A stretch of DNA of 64,000 nt from Membranihabitans marinus (GCF_019802045.1 NZ_JAHVHU010000007.1:1-64000), one strand, 5' to 3'; positions 36,560-45,480 are shown, counted from the first letter of the stretch. Translations and numbers: made by a program. Notes: generated from the letters alone by a model not told the origin.

Positions 36560-37123
36560 TTACAACGCTGTAGCGGTGTAAGTCACCTTTTGGGTATAGG
36601 TTCCGGCGGGTTTTCCCAGTATATCTGAGGAAGAAGATTTAGCCTGTGGAATCACATATTCCAGATCCAATACCAAGGAGCTTCCCAGATCTGCTCCCGA
36701 GATCAGTTTCTGATCCGAGGTGGACAAGACTACATTGGACGGTGTACCGGTCATGGTCGTTGTTCCACCGGTCACTGGCTTGATCGTCAATACATCCACC
36801 GGGATGAAGTCGCTACCTTTTTCGAAGTTCGCACCGTTGGCTTTGACATTGACATCAAAACTTTTTGTGGAGGTGACGATCAAGCTCTTGGGGACTTTCT
36901 TTGTCTGCGTTGAGTTGTAGTCTGCTGCCGTGTTGTAGTTAAACTCCACTGTGCTTCCGTCAGCCACACTCCCCGGATCTATAGAGATAACATCAGACAG
37001 GTTGATGTTTACCTGGGTGGTAGCTGAAGTTCTTTGTGCTGTTGCATTTTGTGCGGTGGCCTGGTTGGTAGTGAATACAATCGCTGCAAAAGCCAGGGCG
37101 GTGATAATGATTGATTTTTTCAT
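36560..37123 (-). CDS. Pilin-like secreted subunit 4
   Basis: A 187-residue paralogue with its own signal peptide (MKKSIIITALAFAAIVF to ATAQ) and a mature domain nearly identical to subunit 1 (differences Arg for Ile near the N-terminus, Ser for Arg in EKGSDFIP). Its 3' end and downstream terminator match subunit 3. It has its own promoter with the shared box array. Near-identity of unlinked parts with different partners points to recent gene conversion. It is probably a major or interchangeable fibre subunit; exposed on the cell surface if the chaperone-usher model holds. Confidence 0.65.
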   Translation of the reverse strand: MKKSIIITALAFAAIVFTTNQATAQNATAQRTSATTQVNINLSDVISIDPGSVADGSTVEFNYNTAADYNSTQTKKVPKSLIVTSTKSFDVNVKANGANFEKGSDFIPVDVLTIKPVTGGTTTMTGTPSNVVLSTSDQKLISGADLGSSLVLDLEYVIPQAKSSSSDILGKPAGTYTQKVTYTATAL

Positions 37124-37188
37124 AATTCTTAAGTTGTGGGTTGTGGGTTAAATTTATTTTTGATTGTCTTTGTCTTCGTTTGACAATA

Positions 37189-37258
37189 CAAATATAGGGG
37201 CAGCCCGGAGGATGACTTGTAGTCAAAATTGTAAGTTCTTGTAGTAAGAATTTGACAG
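37189..37258 (-). promoter_or_regulatory. Promoter and box array of subunit 4
   Basis: A -7 box TATATTTG (complement of 37189-37196) lies 66 nt before the ATG, with a predicted leader of about 60 nt. Three boxes ACTACAA-N5-TTACAA-N5-ACTACAA (37213-37258) are on the minus strand. The proximal box begins 21 bp from the -7 box. No TTTG -33 box at normal spacing is seen, so the promoter is probably activator-dependent. Confidence 0.65.
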
Positions 37259-37302
37259 GGCGCTACGCTTTTGGGCGTTGGGACGCTAGCGCTATGGTAG
37301 TT

Positions 37303-37945
37303 GGTGTCAGACAGCTTGCCGGGAAATTTTGTGGGTGGGTAGTGTCGGGCACCTTATATAAAAGGACGCTGCGCCGTTAGGTGTTAGGGTGCTCCGCTTT
37401 GGATATTTTGACTGTACATGCGATCTTCATCAACCATTCACCATTACATATTCACCGTCACCCCTTCAGGGCTCAATCTTCCCCCGACACCATTACCGAT
37501 GGGCTGTGCCCATCGCTGATATACCAACGCCCTTGCAGGGCTTAAGTGGAACGCAGTCTGCTTTTTTACAAAAGGAGGTAAGTGTATGAGTCCCTGGGCC
37601 TCCCTGCTCCCCCTGGTGTTAGACACTTGCGGAGTGGTTTTGGTGGGAGGGGTAGTGTCTGGCACCTAATATAGTGGGACGCTGCGTTTTGGGAGTTGGG
37701 ACGCTGCGCTTTTGGGCGTTGGGGAGCTTTGCCTCCCGCCTTTGTCACGGGAGGTAAACTGTGGGTCGCTATGCTTTGGAAGAGAGCCTTCGGCTCGACC
37801 GAATGTGGTAGCCACCGGTTTCAACCGGTGGATAGATAAATCAAAATAATTGGAGAGCTGTAGGCTCGGAACATATTGATACGGACAAATTAGAACCTCA
37901 ACAAGATCGGGATTGAAACAAGAAATAGGAGGTGTGGGATAAAAA
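37303..37945. repeat. Repeat-rich intergenic DNA upstream of the subunit genes
   Basis: Two dispersed palindromic repeats (37303-37353 and 37615-37666) lie here with GACGCTGCGCTTTTGGG-type short repeats. There is also a copy of an intergenic repeat family with CCCTTCAGGGCTC, GGGCTGTGCCC and GCCCTTGCAGGGCTT hairpins (about 37450-37550). A perfect stem CCACCGGTT-TC-AACCGGTGG lies at 37812-37831. No gene is seen. Confidence 0.6.
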
Positions 37946-38165
37946 AAATTCCCAAAGTTTGTGATCTTCTCAACTTTGGGAATCTTTATGGTTTAAGCCG
38001 TTTCGAGCTTGGGGTTAGCCATTTCCCAGGGGTCTTAGCATCGGGGGTGTCTCAAGTTTTAGCACGGGAGTGAAAAAGGGTTTAGTTGTTTCATTTTTAC
38101 AGCTCCGACGCGATACAGACCTCTTTTCGTGACTACATTCCGATTGAAATCTAATTGTTTGGCTA
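37938..38165 (-). ncRNA. Candidate small RNA sharing the subunit promoter, copy B
   Basis: A promoter of the subunit type (TACATTTG at 38169-38176 on the minus strand, with box array 38191-38236) is followed by ~225 nt without a credible gene. It ends in a strong intrinsic terminator: a 12-bp perfect stem ATTCCCAAAGTT/AACTTTGGGAAT (37948-37983) and eight T. The body repeats GCTAA-ACCCC-like boxes and matches copy A before the chaperone gene. The longest reading frame after the start is about 11 codons (MKQLNPFSLPC). The C-rich unpaired boxes could pair with G-rich ribosome-binding regions or bind a protein. Not matched to a known RNA family. Confidence 0.55.
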
Positions 38166-38236
38166 TTCCAAATGTAGATCGACATCAACTGTCATTTTGT
38201 AGTAAAACTTGTAAACCTTTGTAGTAAAAATACGAC
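38166..38236 (-). promoter_or_regulatory. Promoter and box array of the candidate small RNA
   Basis: TACATTTG (complement of 38169-38176) fits the TAnnTTTG consensus. ACTACAAA / TTTACAAG / ACTACAAA boxes lie upstream at 38191-38236, with the same 21-bp distance and the same spacing as in subunits 1, 3 and 4. Flanking bases differ, so the boxes appear selected and not just copied. Confidence 0.6.
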
Positions 38237-38756
38237 ACGCCGTTCTGAGGGGCAGATCCAATTATTTTTTAAAAAAATTCCCAAAAATATTTGGTTGCGT
38301 AAAATGTTTTATAGCTTTGGCACCGAAGTTCAAATACTGATTGAACCAAATTTATTTATAAAGAAGCGGCGAGAGACTGGCTCTGTGACCCGCTGGCAAC
38401 CACAACTGAAAGGTGCCAATTCCTGTCTTCCATTAGAAGAGCATATAAAACACTTGAAATGCAACACTCGACCTTTTTTCCGACACTTGTGAAAGCGATC
38501 ACTGCATCGTCCCGTATTGACACGCACCACCACAGCGACACCATGTCAATGTATATGTGTCCTTGTTGTTGCTGCTAGCACCACGACCCTCATCCACCCG
38601 TCCTTTTTGAGACTTCAGCCCGCTGTACAGCGAGGTGGGATTTTCATGCCCATTTCTGATCATTTCTGAAAAACGACGCCAGCCACCGCGCCCACAACGG
38701 CGTCGGTCGCCAATGAACAACTATTCTTTTTTATTAACCTATATAACTCATTTATT
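38237..38756. other. Intergenic region before the OsmC pair
   Basis: No convincing gene is seen. A possible 54-codon minus-strand frame (starting near 38663) ends in a cysteine-rich tail WCRCGGACQYGTMQ, but coding support is thin. The last 40 bases are AT-rich and lead into the first OsmC gene. Confidence 0.35.
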
Positions 38757-39290
38757 ATGTCTTATGCCACCTTAAAACAGACCTTGGATCAGGTCATTAA
38801 CCATTTTGAACGGAAGCCCGAAAAGGCCCTTTTCACCTACGAGGCCCGGACCGAATATGGTGACGGACTCAGTGTCATCGCGAAAGCCCAGCAATTTGCC
38901 TTTAAGATCGATGAACCCCGCAACATCGGCGGGAAAGATCAGGCGCCCAAACCAACAGAATACGCATTGGCCGCGCTGGGCGCCTGTCATTCGATCGTCT
39001 ACAAAGCACTGGCCTTGAAAGAAGGCATAGAAGTGGACGAGGTCAAGGTAGATCTCAAAGCCGTATCGGACAGCCTCGGATTTTTTGGGATCGACCCGGA
39101 CGTTCGACCCGGATTCCAGAAGATAGAACTGGAAACCGAAGTTACTTCGGGAGCACCCGTGGAAAAACTGGAAGAAATTTTTCAGCAGGTCGAAAAGCTC
39201 TGTCCCGTGAACGACATCATCGCCAATCCGGTACCGATCACCCAAAAGGTAGCGGTTCAAAACTCCAAAGGAGAAATCATTCGCATTTAA
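38757..39290 (+). CDS. OsmC family protein, first of a tandem pair
   Basis: A 177-residue protein of the OsmC/YhfA family. Key segments are GKDQAPKPTEYALAALGACHSIVYKALALKEGIEVDEVKVDLK, where Cys in GACHS corresponds to the first peroxidatic Cys, and CPVNDIIANPVPI, which supplies the second. Family members reduce organic peroxides or act on other electrophiles with these two cysteines. No signal peptide is present. The related second gene follows after 26 nt and a sodium/solute symporter after that, which suggests one operon. Confidence 0.87.
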   Translation: MSYATLKQTLDQVINHFERKPEKALFTYEARTEYGDGLSVIAKAQQFAFKIDEPRNIGGKDQAPKPTEYALAALGACHSIVYKALALKEGIEVDEVKVDLKAVSDSLGFFGIDPDVRPGFQKIELETEVTSGAPVEKLEEIFQQVEKLCPVNDIIANPVPITQKVAVQNSKGEIIRI

Positions 39291-39316
39291 TATTCATCAA
39301 TTAAAACACATTAACC

Positions 39317-39829
39317 ATGTCACAAACAAATTACAAAGCGTACGCCGCAGCGAAAACATTTATTGAAACCCACCCGGAACAGGCCCAAAAAACGGTCCAT
39401 GCGCAAACCGAAATCGGAGACCGCTACAATGTACAAGCGAGAGTCCGCGATTTTGAATTCACGCTGGATGAAGAAAAGCCCATCGGGAGTTACGATTCCG
39501 GTCCCAACCCCCTGGAATATATACTGGCTTCATTGGGTGCCTGCCAGACCGTCGTCTATAAGATCCTGGCCGCCCAAAAAGGGATCGAATTGAGAAATGT
39601 CAAAATCACACTCAAAGGGATCATCGATATACGTGGATTTTTGGCGTTGGGAGATCAGGTAAAACCCGGCTTTCAGCAGCTGGAATATGAAACCGTGCTC
39701 TTCTCGGACGAAGATCCGGAAATCCTGCAGCAGCTGGTTCGCGACGTCGAAGCACAGTGCCCCATCCAGGACACCTTGGCGCATTCGGTCGATGTCCAAG
39801 CCCGGCTCAAGACACCCGTTTTTCAATAA
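39317..39829 (+). CDS. OsmC family protein, second of a tandem pair
   Basis: A 170-residue paralogue of the preceding protein, with PNPLEYILASLGACQTVVYKILAAQKGIELRNVKI and CPIQDTLAHSVDV, so both conserved cysteines are present. It is diverged from its neighbour through the N-terminal 60 residues, so the duplication is not recent. Two subunits of this fold form the active dimer in the family, and a heterodimer is possible here. The symporter gene begins 19 nt downstream. Confidence 0.87.
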   Translation: MSQTNYKAYAAAKTFIETHPEQAQKTVHAQTEIGDRYNVQARVRDFEFTLDEEKPIGSYDSGPNPLEYILASLGACQTVVYKILAAQKGIELRNVKITLKGIIDIRGFLALGDQVKPGFQQLEYETVLFSDEDPEILQQLVRDVEAQCPIQDTLAHSVDVQARLKTPVFQ

Positions 39830-39848
39830 CCTCTAAGCACCGACAAAT

Positions 39849-41504
39849 ATGACAGAAGTAGGCGTATGGCTGATCGGATTTGCATTGATTTATACATTCA
39901 TCTTAATTGGGGTCGGAACCATTTCCAGGAAACGAGCCCATAAAACCGGCTATTTTGTGGGCGGCCGGACCTTCAACAAATGGATGGTTGCTTTTTGCAT
40001 TACGGGATTATTTTCGGGCTCCACCTTTATATCGGTGCTGGAGTTGTCGTATCTGACCGGGATTTCAGCGGTGTGGTACGGCGTGGCCGAAACCATTCAG
40101 GTACTGATCATTGCGTATCTGATCATCGGGCCCTTTCGTAAGAAGCTGGTGGTGACGGTATCCGGGATGATTGGTGAAAAGTACGGGCGAAAAGCGCTGG
40201 GCATCGGCGGGGCCATCACGGCCTTTGCCTTTCCCATGTGGTCGGTCGCAACCTCTATCGGATTTGCTTCGGCCATTCATGTGTTCACCGGGATATCACT
40301 GACGGCTTCGATCGCATTTACGGCTTTTCTGTTGTATTTTTATTTGCGGGCCGGCGGGATGTGGTCGATCGCTACCACCCAGACACTGAACTTTTTTGTC
40401 TTTATCCTGATGTTTGGCGTGGGGATATATGCCGTACTCCTAAATCCCGGACTGGACGGATTGACGGCGTTTGCTGTGGAAAAACCAGCGATGTTCTCGT
40501 TAAACGCCGTGGGGAACCAGGTGATCGTGGCGTGGATGGGCACCTTTCTGGTCAATGTGATCCTGGCTCAGGCCGCCTTTCAAATGGCGCTGTCCTGTAA
40601 GACTCCGGAAGAAGGTCAAAAGGGTTTGAAATTGGCGGCGTTGTTTGGCGTACCGTTTATTTTACTGGCGATTGTGTTCGGGGTAGCGGCCGCCATCGTA
40701 GTGCCGGGGTATTCGCAGGGGTTGGTGGCTTTGCCCCATTACCTCACCGAAGTATTGCCGGCACCGCTGGTCGGCCTGTTTTTTCTGGGCGTCTGGGCGT
40801 GTGCCCTGAGTTGGGGTGCGCCTTGTCAGTTCTCCGGAGCCACCAGTCTGGGTAAAGATGTGGGGGCAGCTCTGAATCCAAAAGCCACCGAAGCCCAGTT
40901 GGTCAGTTACACCAAAAAGGCGTTGTTGCTGCTGACTTTTCTGATGATCGCTTTCGGGGTTTTGCGAACAGAACAATCGGCGTGGTGGAATATCCTGGCC
41001 TGGACGCTCCGCAATTCGAGCACATTTGCTCCGGTCGTGGCGGTGCTCTTTTGGAAACCAGCCACCCGAACCTCCGTGGTTTATTCGATGGTGGTTGGTT
41101 TTTCTGCCGGGCTGGGCTGGTATGCGCTCAGCGGATGGTCCGTTTCGGAGTTTCATCTGAACATTCATCCGGTGTGGGTAGGCATGTCGGCCAATTTGAT
41201 GACGATCATGGCGATAACGTTCATTCAGAAAGGGAATCAAATGATCGCAGTGCCCCGCGCTGTACTAACCAGGTCAGGCTATGGAATATTGGCGGGTTTC
41301 CTGACCCTACTCATGCTGTTAGCAATCCGGTTTCAGGAGATTTATGTGAATGGCTTGCTCGGGTTATCGTTGTTCCTGTTACTGGTCACGGTATGGATCG
41401 GAGTCATGAAAGTGTTCCCCGAGATCAGAAGTCTGGCAGAAGCCCTTTTTCGGACAGATCCGCTGGAAGTGGAGTATGCGATAGAATCCGGGATAAAGGA
41501 ATAA
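39849..41504 (+). CDS. Sodium:solute symporter family transporter
   Basis: A 551-residue membrane protein with about 13 hydrophobic segments. It has the SSS-family opening GYFVGGRTFNKWMVAFCITG, then GSTFISVLELSYLTGISAVWYG and SGATSLGKDV near segment 8, a sodium-site region in the family. Substrates of relatives include pantothenate, proline, sugars and small carboxylates; none can be chosen here. It is placed directly after the two OsmC genes, so the operon may import a compound whose handling needs thiol peroxidase activity (inference). Confidence 0.85.
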   Translation: MTEVGVWLIGFALIYTFILIGVGTISRKRAHKTGYFVGGRTFNKWMVAFCITGLFSGSTFISVLELSYLTGISAVWYGVAETIQVLIIAYLIIGPFRKKLVVTVSGMIGEKYGRKALGIGGAITAFAFPMWSVATSIGFASAIHVFTGISLTASIAFTAFLLYFYLRAGGMWSIATTQTLNFFVFILMFGVGIYAVLLNPGLDGLTAFAVEKPAMFSLNAVGNQVIVAWMGTFLVNVILAQAAFQMALSCKTPEEGQKGLKLAALFGVPFILLAIVFGVAAAIVVPGYSQGLVALPHYLTEVLPAPLVGLFFLGVWACALSWGAPCQFSGATSLGKDVGAALNPKATEAQLVSYTKKALLLLTFLMIAFGVLRTEQSAWWNILAWTLRNSSTFAPVVAVLFWKPATRTSVVYSMVVGFSAGLGWYALSGWSVSEFHLNIHPVWVGMSANLMTIMAITFIQKGNQMIAVPRAVLTRSGYGILAGFLTLLMLLAIRFQEIYVNGLLGLSLFLLLVTVWIGVMKVFPEIRSLAEALFRTDPLEVEYAIESGIKE

Positions 41505-42096
41505 TAAATGTTAATTTTTGTAAAATTCTCTAAACGAATTAGCGACGTGTTAGTGGAAACATTGGTTAATAAGATAGCCCGGAGATACGTATCGATTAAT
41601 CCTTTATCAATGATTCACCGTATACCCGGGATTCCTCATGAATCTCATTACAGTAATGGGCCGTACTTCGATCATTGTGGCGATTCGTCACCGTGGACCA
41701 AAATGAATCGACCTGGCGACGTATTAATGAAACTGATTGAATCATGAAACATTCTAGCTGTAATTTGCGGTTCCCTTTTATCGCCATATTTTTTTATTAA
41801 AATTCCGTATATTAAGGAATTGGATACGAAGTAATCCAAGTAGAATGGACGAAGCTATTTTATGCACTTACGAGGCATGACTGAGCGGTTCCTATGGGTC
41901 AAATGCAACGGTAGTAGAAGTGAAGAAATCGCGTGCAGCTAATTGGAAGCAGGACATAGCGATCGTTGCAGCGGCGCTTTTTCAAGCATAGTTTAGCCTA
42001 AGCGCGAATCCATACGGAATGAATTGGTCGTATCAGTTTTGATGCCCATAAAACGAAGATGGAGAGGTCAGCGGAATAATTTCTAAATGATGGAAA
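41505..42096. other. Intergenic stretch without a recognisable gene
   Basis: The only structure I see is a short inverted repeat AATTCC-GTATATTAA-GGAATT near 41803-41823. Open frames are short and lack family features. The stretch ends in the leader of the GH5-like gene. Confidence 0.4.
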
Positions 42097-44352
42097 ATGA
42101 AAGCATTTCTAATTTCAATCTTTGTTCTTCTTTTAAGCAGTGGTACTGGATCTTCCCAGCAACCTCATCCCCGAAGCCAGTACCGAATCGCCATTAGAAC
42201 AACCAACGGGGAAGCTGAATTTTACGACCGCCAGACCGGCGAAACCTTTTTACCCCGCGGCTTCAATTACATACAACTGGTTTTATCTCCCAATGGGCCG
42301 TATGGGGAGTCGGCGTTATTCTTGGATGACTCCCACAATCTTATTGATGTAGACAGCGATTTTCAACGGATAAGTGCGCTGGGGTACAATGCTGTAAGAG
42401 TTTTCATCGATCTGTGCCGCGATGCCCGGTGCATAGCTGATGAAGACGGCCTGGTGGAATCATACATGGATCATATGGTCGAATTACTGGAACGAGCCCG
42501 TCAATACGGTCTGCAAGTGATGCTCACCGCCAACTGGCTGCCAGACCTGGGAGATTACTCAGGTCCCGCTCATGAAATCTGTCACAGCACCGGCGACTTT
42601 GAAGGGGGAAACTGCCTGTTGCTTTCGCCCAAAGGGGTGGAGTCGTATGTAAAATTCTTCACGGATTTCATTAGAGAACTACAAAAACGAGACGCTCCTT
42701 TTTCCAATATCTGGGCCTACGAACTGCGTAACGAGTTTTTTGTGGAGAACAACATTCCGCCTTATACGCTTAAACGCTCTATAACCGCAGCTAATGGCAG
42801 GACCTACAACATGAATACCGCGGCTGACAAGAAAAAACTGGCAAGGGAAGGGTTGAAATACTGGGCGAACACCACAACCCGGGCAATAAAGGAACTGGAT
42901 CCGGAAGCACTCGTTTGCTGTGGATTCTTTACCCCCTCCAACCCCATCGATCTGCGACCGGGCGATTACCGGATCGTGCCTTTTAAATCATTGCTGGAGA
43001 ATTCGGAACTTGATTTTTTTGATGTGCACATGTATCCCGGTTTTGAATCCATGGCCGACCACCTCACCAATTATGGAATTGAAAATTATAGGGAAAAGCC
43101 GGTGGTGCTTGGAGAATATGGTTCGTTTCTTCCGCTGGCTTCATCGGAGTATCCAGCAGCTCAACTATCTGATGCCTGGCAATCAGCAGCCTGTCAGTCA
43201 GGCATCGATGGCTTCCTGTACTGGACCTGGGAACGGCACCGGGTACCGGTTAGCCAGCCCGATGATCCCTGGGGTGGCAACGACGCGGGCGCTTTTATAG
43301 CAAAAGTCCTGTCCCCCGCTTACAAAACCAATCCCTGCCAGGTCGTGTTACCAGAAACCAATGTGGCAAAAGGAAAACCGGCCAAAGCTTCCATGGTATG
43401 GAAGGAGGAATTCAAAGCGGCCAATGTGGTGGATGGAAAACCAGTGACTACCCCCTGGATATCAGGAGGTGATCCACCGCAATGGGTGGAGGTTGATCTT
43501 GGAAAAAAATATGATCTGGAATCCATAGTTCTTTACGTAGAGACGGGCTCCAACGATCCGCATTACTACGAACATGAAATCCTGGTAAGCGCTGAAAGTA
43601 CCGGTAATGATTATCAGAAAATCCACCATTTTAAAGGTAAGCGTGTTAATTTTGAAGCGCTGACCTACCAGCCGGATGGTGGCATTAAAAATGTCCAACG
43701 GATCCGGGTCCGTATTCCCGCCGCCCCCGGATGGGCGGCCCTGCACGAACTACAGGCTTTTATTCCGGAACAAAGGGCGACATTCGATGTACCACCGCCG
43801 CCCATCCTCACCTTTCCTCGTCCGGGACTAGATAAGGTGGACAACAGCCAGAACATCAGGCTTCGGTGGGACAATGCGATAGAGACCACCAACTCACAGA
43901 TCCAGATAGCACGGGACCGGGCATTTTCAGCTATTGTAATCGATGAGCGATTGCACAAAAAGTCGTTTATACTGGATGATGACTTATTCGATAATCCACT
44001 TTATTGGCGGGTAAGACAACGGAACAATGATGGATATGGTATGTGGTCGGTCACAGGCATAATCACCAATGTGCTAACGAATGCACAGGAGGCTATTTTG
44101 GATAATGAGATCGTCCTTTATCCCAATCCAGCCAATGATTTTTTCCATATTAAATGGTTGAATAAAAATAACGGAAGATCTTCGTGGGAAGTACATATTT
44201 ATACTTTGGAAGGAATGGAAGTGAGTCATCATCCTGACCAGGTATATGATCAGGATCCTCGAATCTCAATTACCCATTTACAACCGGGCATATATATAGT
44301 GAGAATAAAAAGAGGAAATAAAACGAATTTTGCAAGAGTGGTGAAACAGTAA
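42097..44352 (+). CDS. GH5-like glycoside hydrolase with discoidin domain, T9SS cargo
   Basis: A 751-residue secreted enzyme. After the signal peptide (ends GSSQQ) comes a clan GH-A (beta/alpha)8 barrel, residues ~25-410, with the acid/base Glu in WAYELRNEFF and the nucleophile Glu in VVLGEYGSF. A discoidin-like (F5/8 type C) carbohydrate-binding domain follows at ~420-555 (NVAKGKPAKASMVW, WVEVDLGKKYDLESIVLYV). Next is a fibronectin-III-like stretch and a C-terminal T9SS sorting domain from LYPNPANDFF to NFARVVKQ. It probably hydrolyses a plant- or algal-type beta-mannan or glucan at the surface. Family (GH5 versus related) is not certain. It is a single gene, with no PUL around it. Confidence 0.8.
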   Translation: MKAFLISIFVLLLSSGTGSSQQPHPRSQYRIAIRTTNGEAEFYDRQTGETFLPRGFNYIQLVLSPNGPYGESALFLDDSHNLIDVDSDFQRISALGYNAVRVFIDLCRDARCIADEDGLVESYMDHMVELLERARQYGLQVMLTANWLPDLGDYSGPAHEICHSTGDFEGGNCLLLSPKGVESYVKFFTDFIRELQKRDAPFSNIWAYELRNEFFVENNIPPYTLKRSITAANGRTYNMNTAADKKKLAREGLKYWANTTTRAIKELDPEALVCCGFFTPSNPIDLRPGDYRIVPFKSLLENSELDFFDVHMYPGFESMADHLTNYGIENYREKPVVLGEYGSFLPLASSEYPAAQLSDAWQSAACQSGIDGFLYWTWERHRVPVSQPDDPWGGNDAGAFIAKVLSPAYKTNPCQVVLPETNVAKGKPAKASMVWKEEFKAANVVDGKPVTTPWISGGDPPQWVEVDLGKKYDLESIVLYVETGSNDPHYYEHEILVSAESTGNDYQKIHHFKGKRVNFEALTYQPDGGIKNVQRIRVRIPAAPGWAALHELQAFIPEQRATFDVPPPPILTFPRPGLDKVDNSQNIRLRWDNAIETTNSQIQIARDRAFSAIVIDERLHKKSFILDDDLFDNPLYWRVRQRNNDGYGMWSVTGIITNVLTNAQEAILDNEIVLYPNPANDFFHIKWLNKNNGRSSWEVHIYTLEGMEVSHHPDQVYDQDPRISITHLQPGIYIVRIKRGNKTNFARVVKQ

Positions 44353-44413
44353 TAATTCATATGATCAGGCATCTACCGGATTGAAACCCGATGCCCGATG
44401 GCCTTAAAAATAA

Positions 44414-44710
44414 AAGAATCCAGGGGAGGATCGATCTCAATTTTCAGATCTAAGAAGAAATCTGGATTTCTTTGATTTGCAGGAATATTTCGATTTGATA
44501 TCTTCGAAAATCAACTGGAAGGTGTTTGAAGACAGTTTTGGAAGTAAAGGGACTTTACAGATTCGCTTCAGTCAGCTTGGTGAGTTGCGGAATGGGATCA
44601 GACACAGCCGGGGTGCGACGGATATTGCCATCAAAGATGGCGAAGCAGCTATTTCCTGGTTTAGTTCTGTGCTTAAACCGGTTCAGGCTGTATTGGAACC
44701 TCTAGATTAA
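44414..44710 (+). pseudogene. HEPN-like C-terminal gene relic
   Basis: An open frame from 44414 (just after a TAA) to 44710 encodes ~98 residues that look like the end of a larger protein: DLRRNLDFFDLQEYFDLI, then RFSQLGELRNGIRHSRG and DGEAAISWFSSVL. The RNGIRH segment fits the HEPN R-x4-H RNase motif. There is no start codon with a plausible leader; only a TTG at 44477. This suggests a truncated remnant of a HEPN-containing defence or toxin protein. It follows the GH5-like gene by 61 nt. Confidence 0.5.
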
Positions 44711-45480
44711 TATGGTAAATTAAATGTTTTTCGATATTCCTGATAAAAATCCACGTGAATGAAACACCTTGCAAGAAGATTTAATAAGCTCCGTTATTGA
44801 GGAAGTTTACCCAGCCATCTTTAGCCGCAAAAATATCAGAGAGCTCCCTTTGGGAAAGTTGCAAGCAGCTGTGCGGTAGCAGAGATCACCTTATCCACCT
44901 TTCACCCATAGGGTCGCAGAAAGAACTGAAGAGAGTTTTGTCATACTGTATGGTATGACAGAGCATAGGTTGGTGGAAGGAACTTGCCGGGGAGGCGGAA
45001 CGATGGCGTAGTGCCTTACACCTTTGCCAAATTCTTTGGAATCTTGTTAACTGTGATATTGGTGAAGGTGTCAGAAAATATCCTTACGCAACAGCCAGAC
45101 CGCCAAATGTCAGAAACCCGAAAAGGCTTCGCAATCCGCTCCAGCACTCTACCAGCCCGCTGACTTACGAATCCGACTCAATGTGTGAACCAAATCTGCA
45201 CATGACCTTCTTACCTTTACATCGTTCATTCTGCTTATCCCAACGGAGATGAATACATCACACCTCCTGGCAGGTCCCAAAAGAAACACCGACAAACGGT
45301 GTGACCATCCTCGCCCACCGTCATTTCGCAATCTTGCCATTCAACAACGCCTCTCTGCGGAATGACTTTTTTTGGTCGAATAGGATCTGCTCGCATCAAA
45401 ATGATTAATTTCCATTTTAACCTCAAAATCTGTATCTATGATAACCTTTTTAGTTTCTATGAATTTCATACAAGTACGAA
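44711..45480. other. Repeat-bearing intergenic region
   Basis: Contains a diverged copy of the dispersed palindromic repeat (44972-45023, GGTGGAAGG..ACTTGCCGGGG to AGTGCCTTACACC). It also contains a partial copy (about 45126-45175, CTTCGCAATCCGCTCCAGC onward) of the long unit tandemly repeated at 47.6-48.7 kb. No gene is visible. Confidence 0.55.

Noticed and set aside
28240-37123. Type V (FimA/Mfa1) fimbriae or curli
   Set aside because: The subunits lack the lipobox and the arginine cleavage site of type V pilins and lack curlin repeats; the gene order matches chaperone-usher systems better.
38295-38492. 65-codon plus-strand frame
   Set aside because: It overlaps other short frames, has no leader or domain, and lies in repeat-flanked intergenic DNA.
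45149-45426. Two 63-codon minus-strand frames before the WYL regulator
   Set aside because: They overlap each other in different frames and one includes part of the long repeat unit, so neither looks selected.
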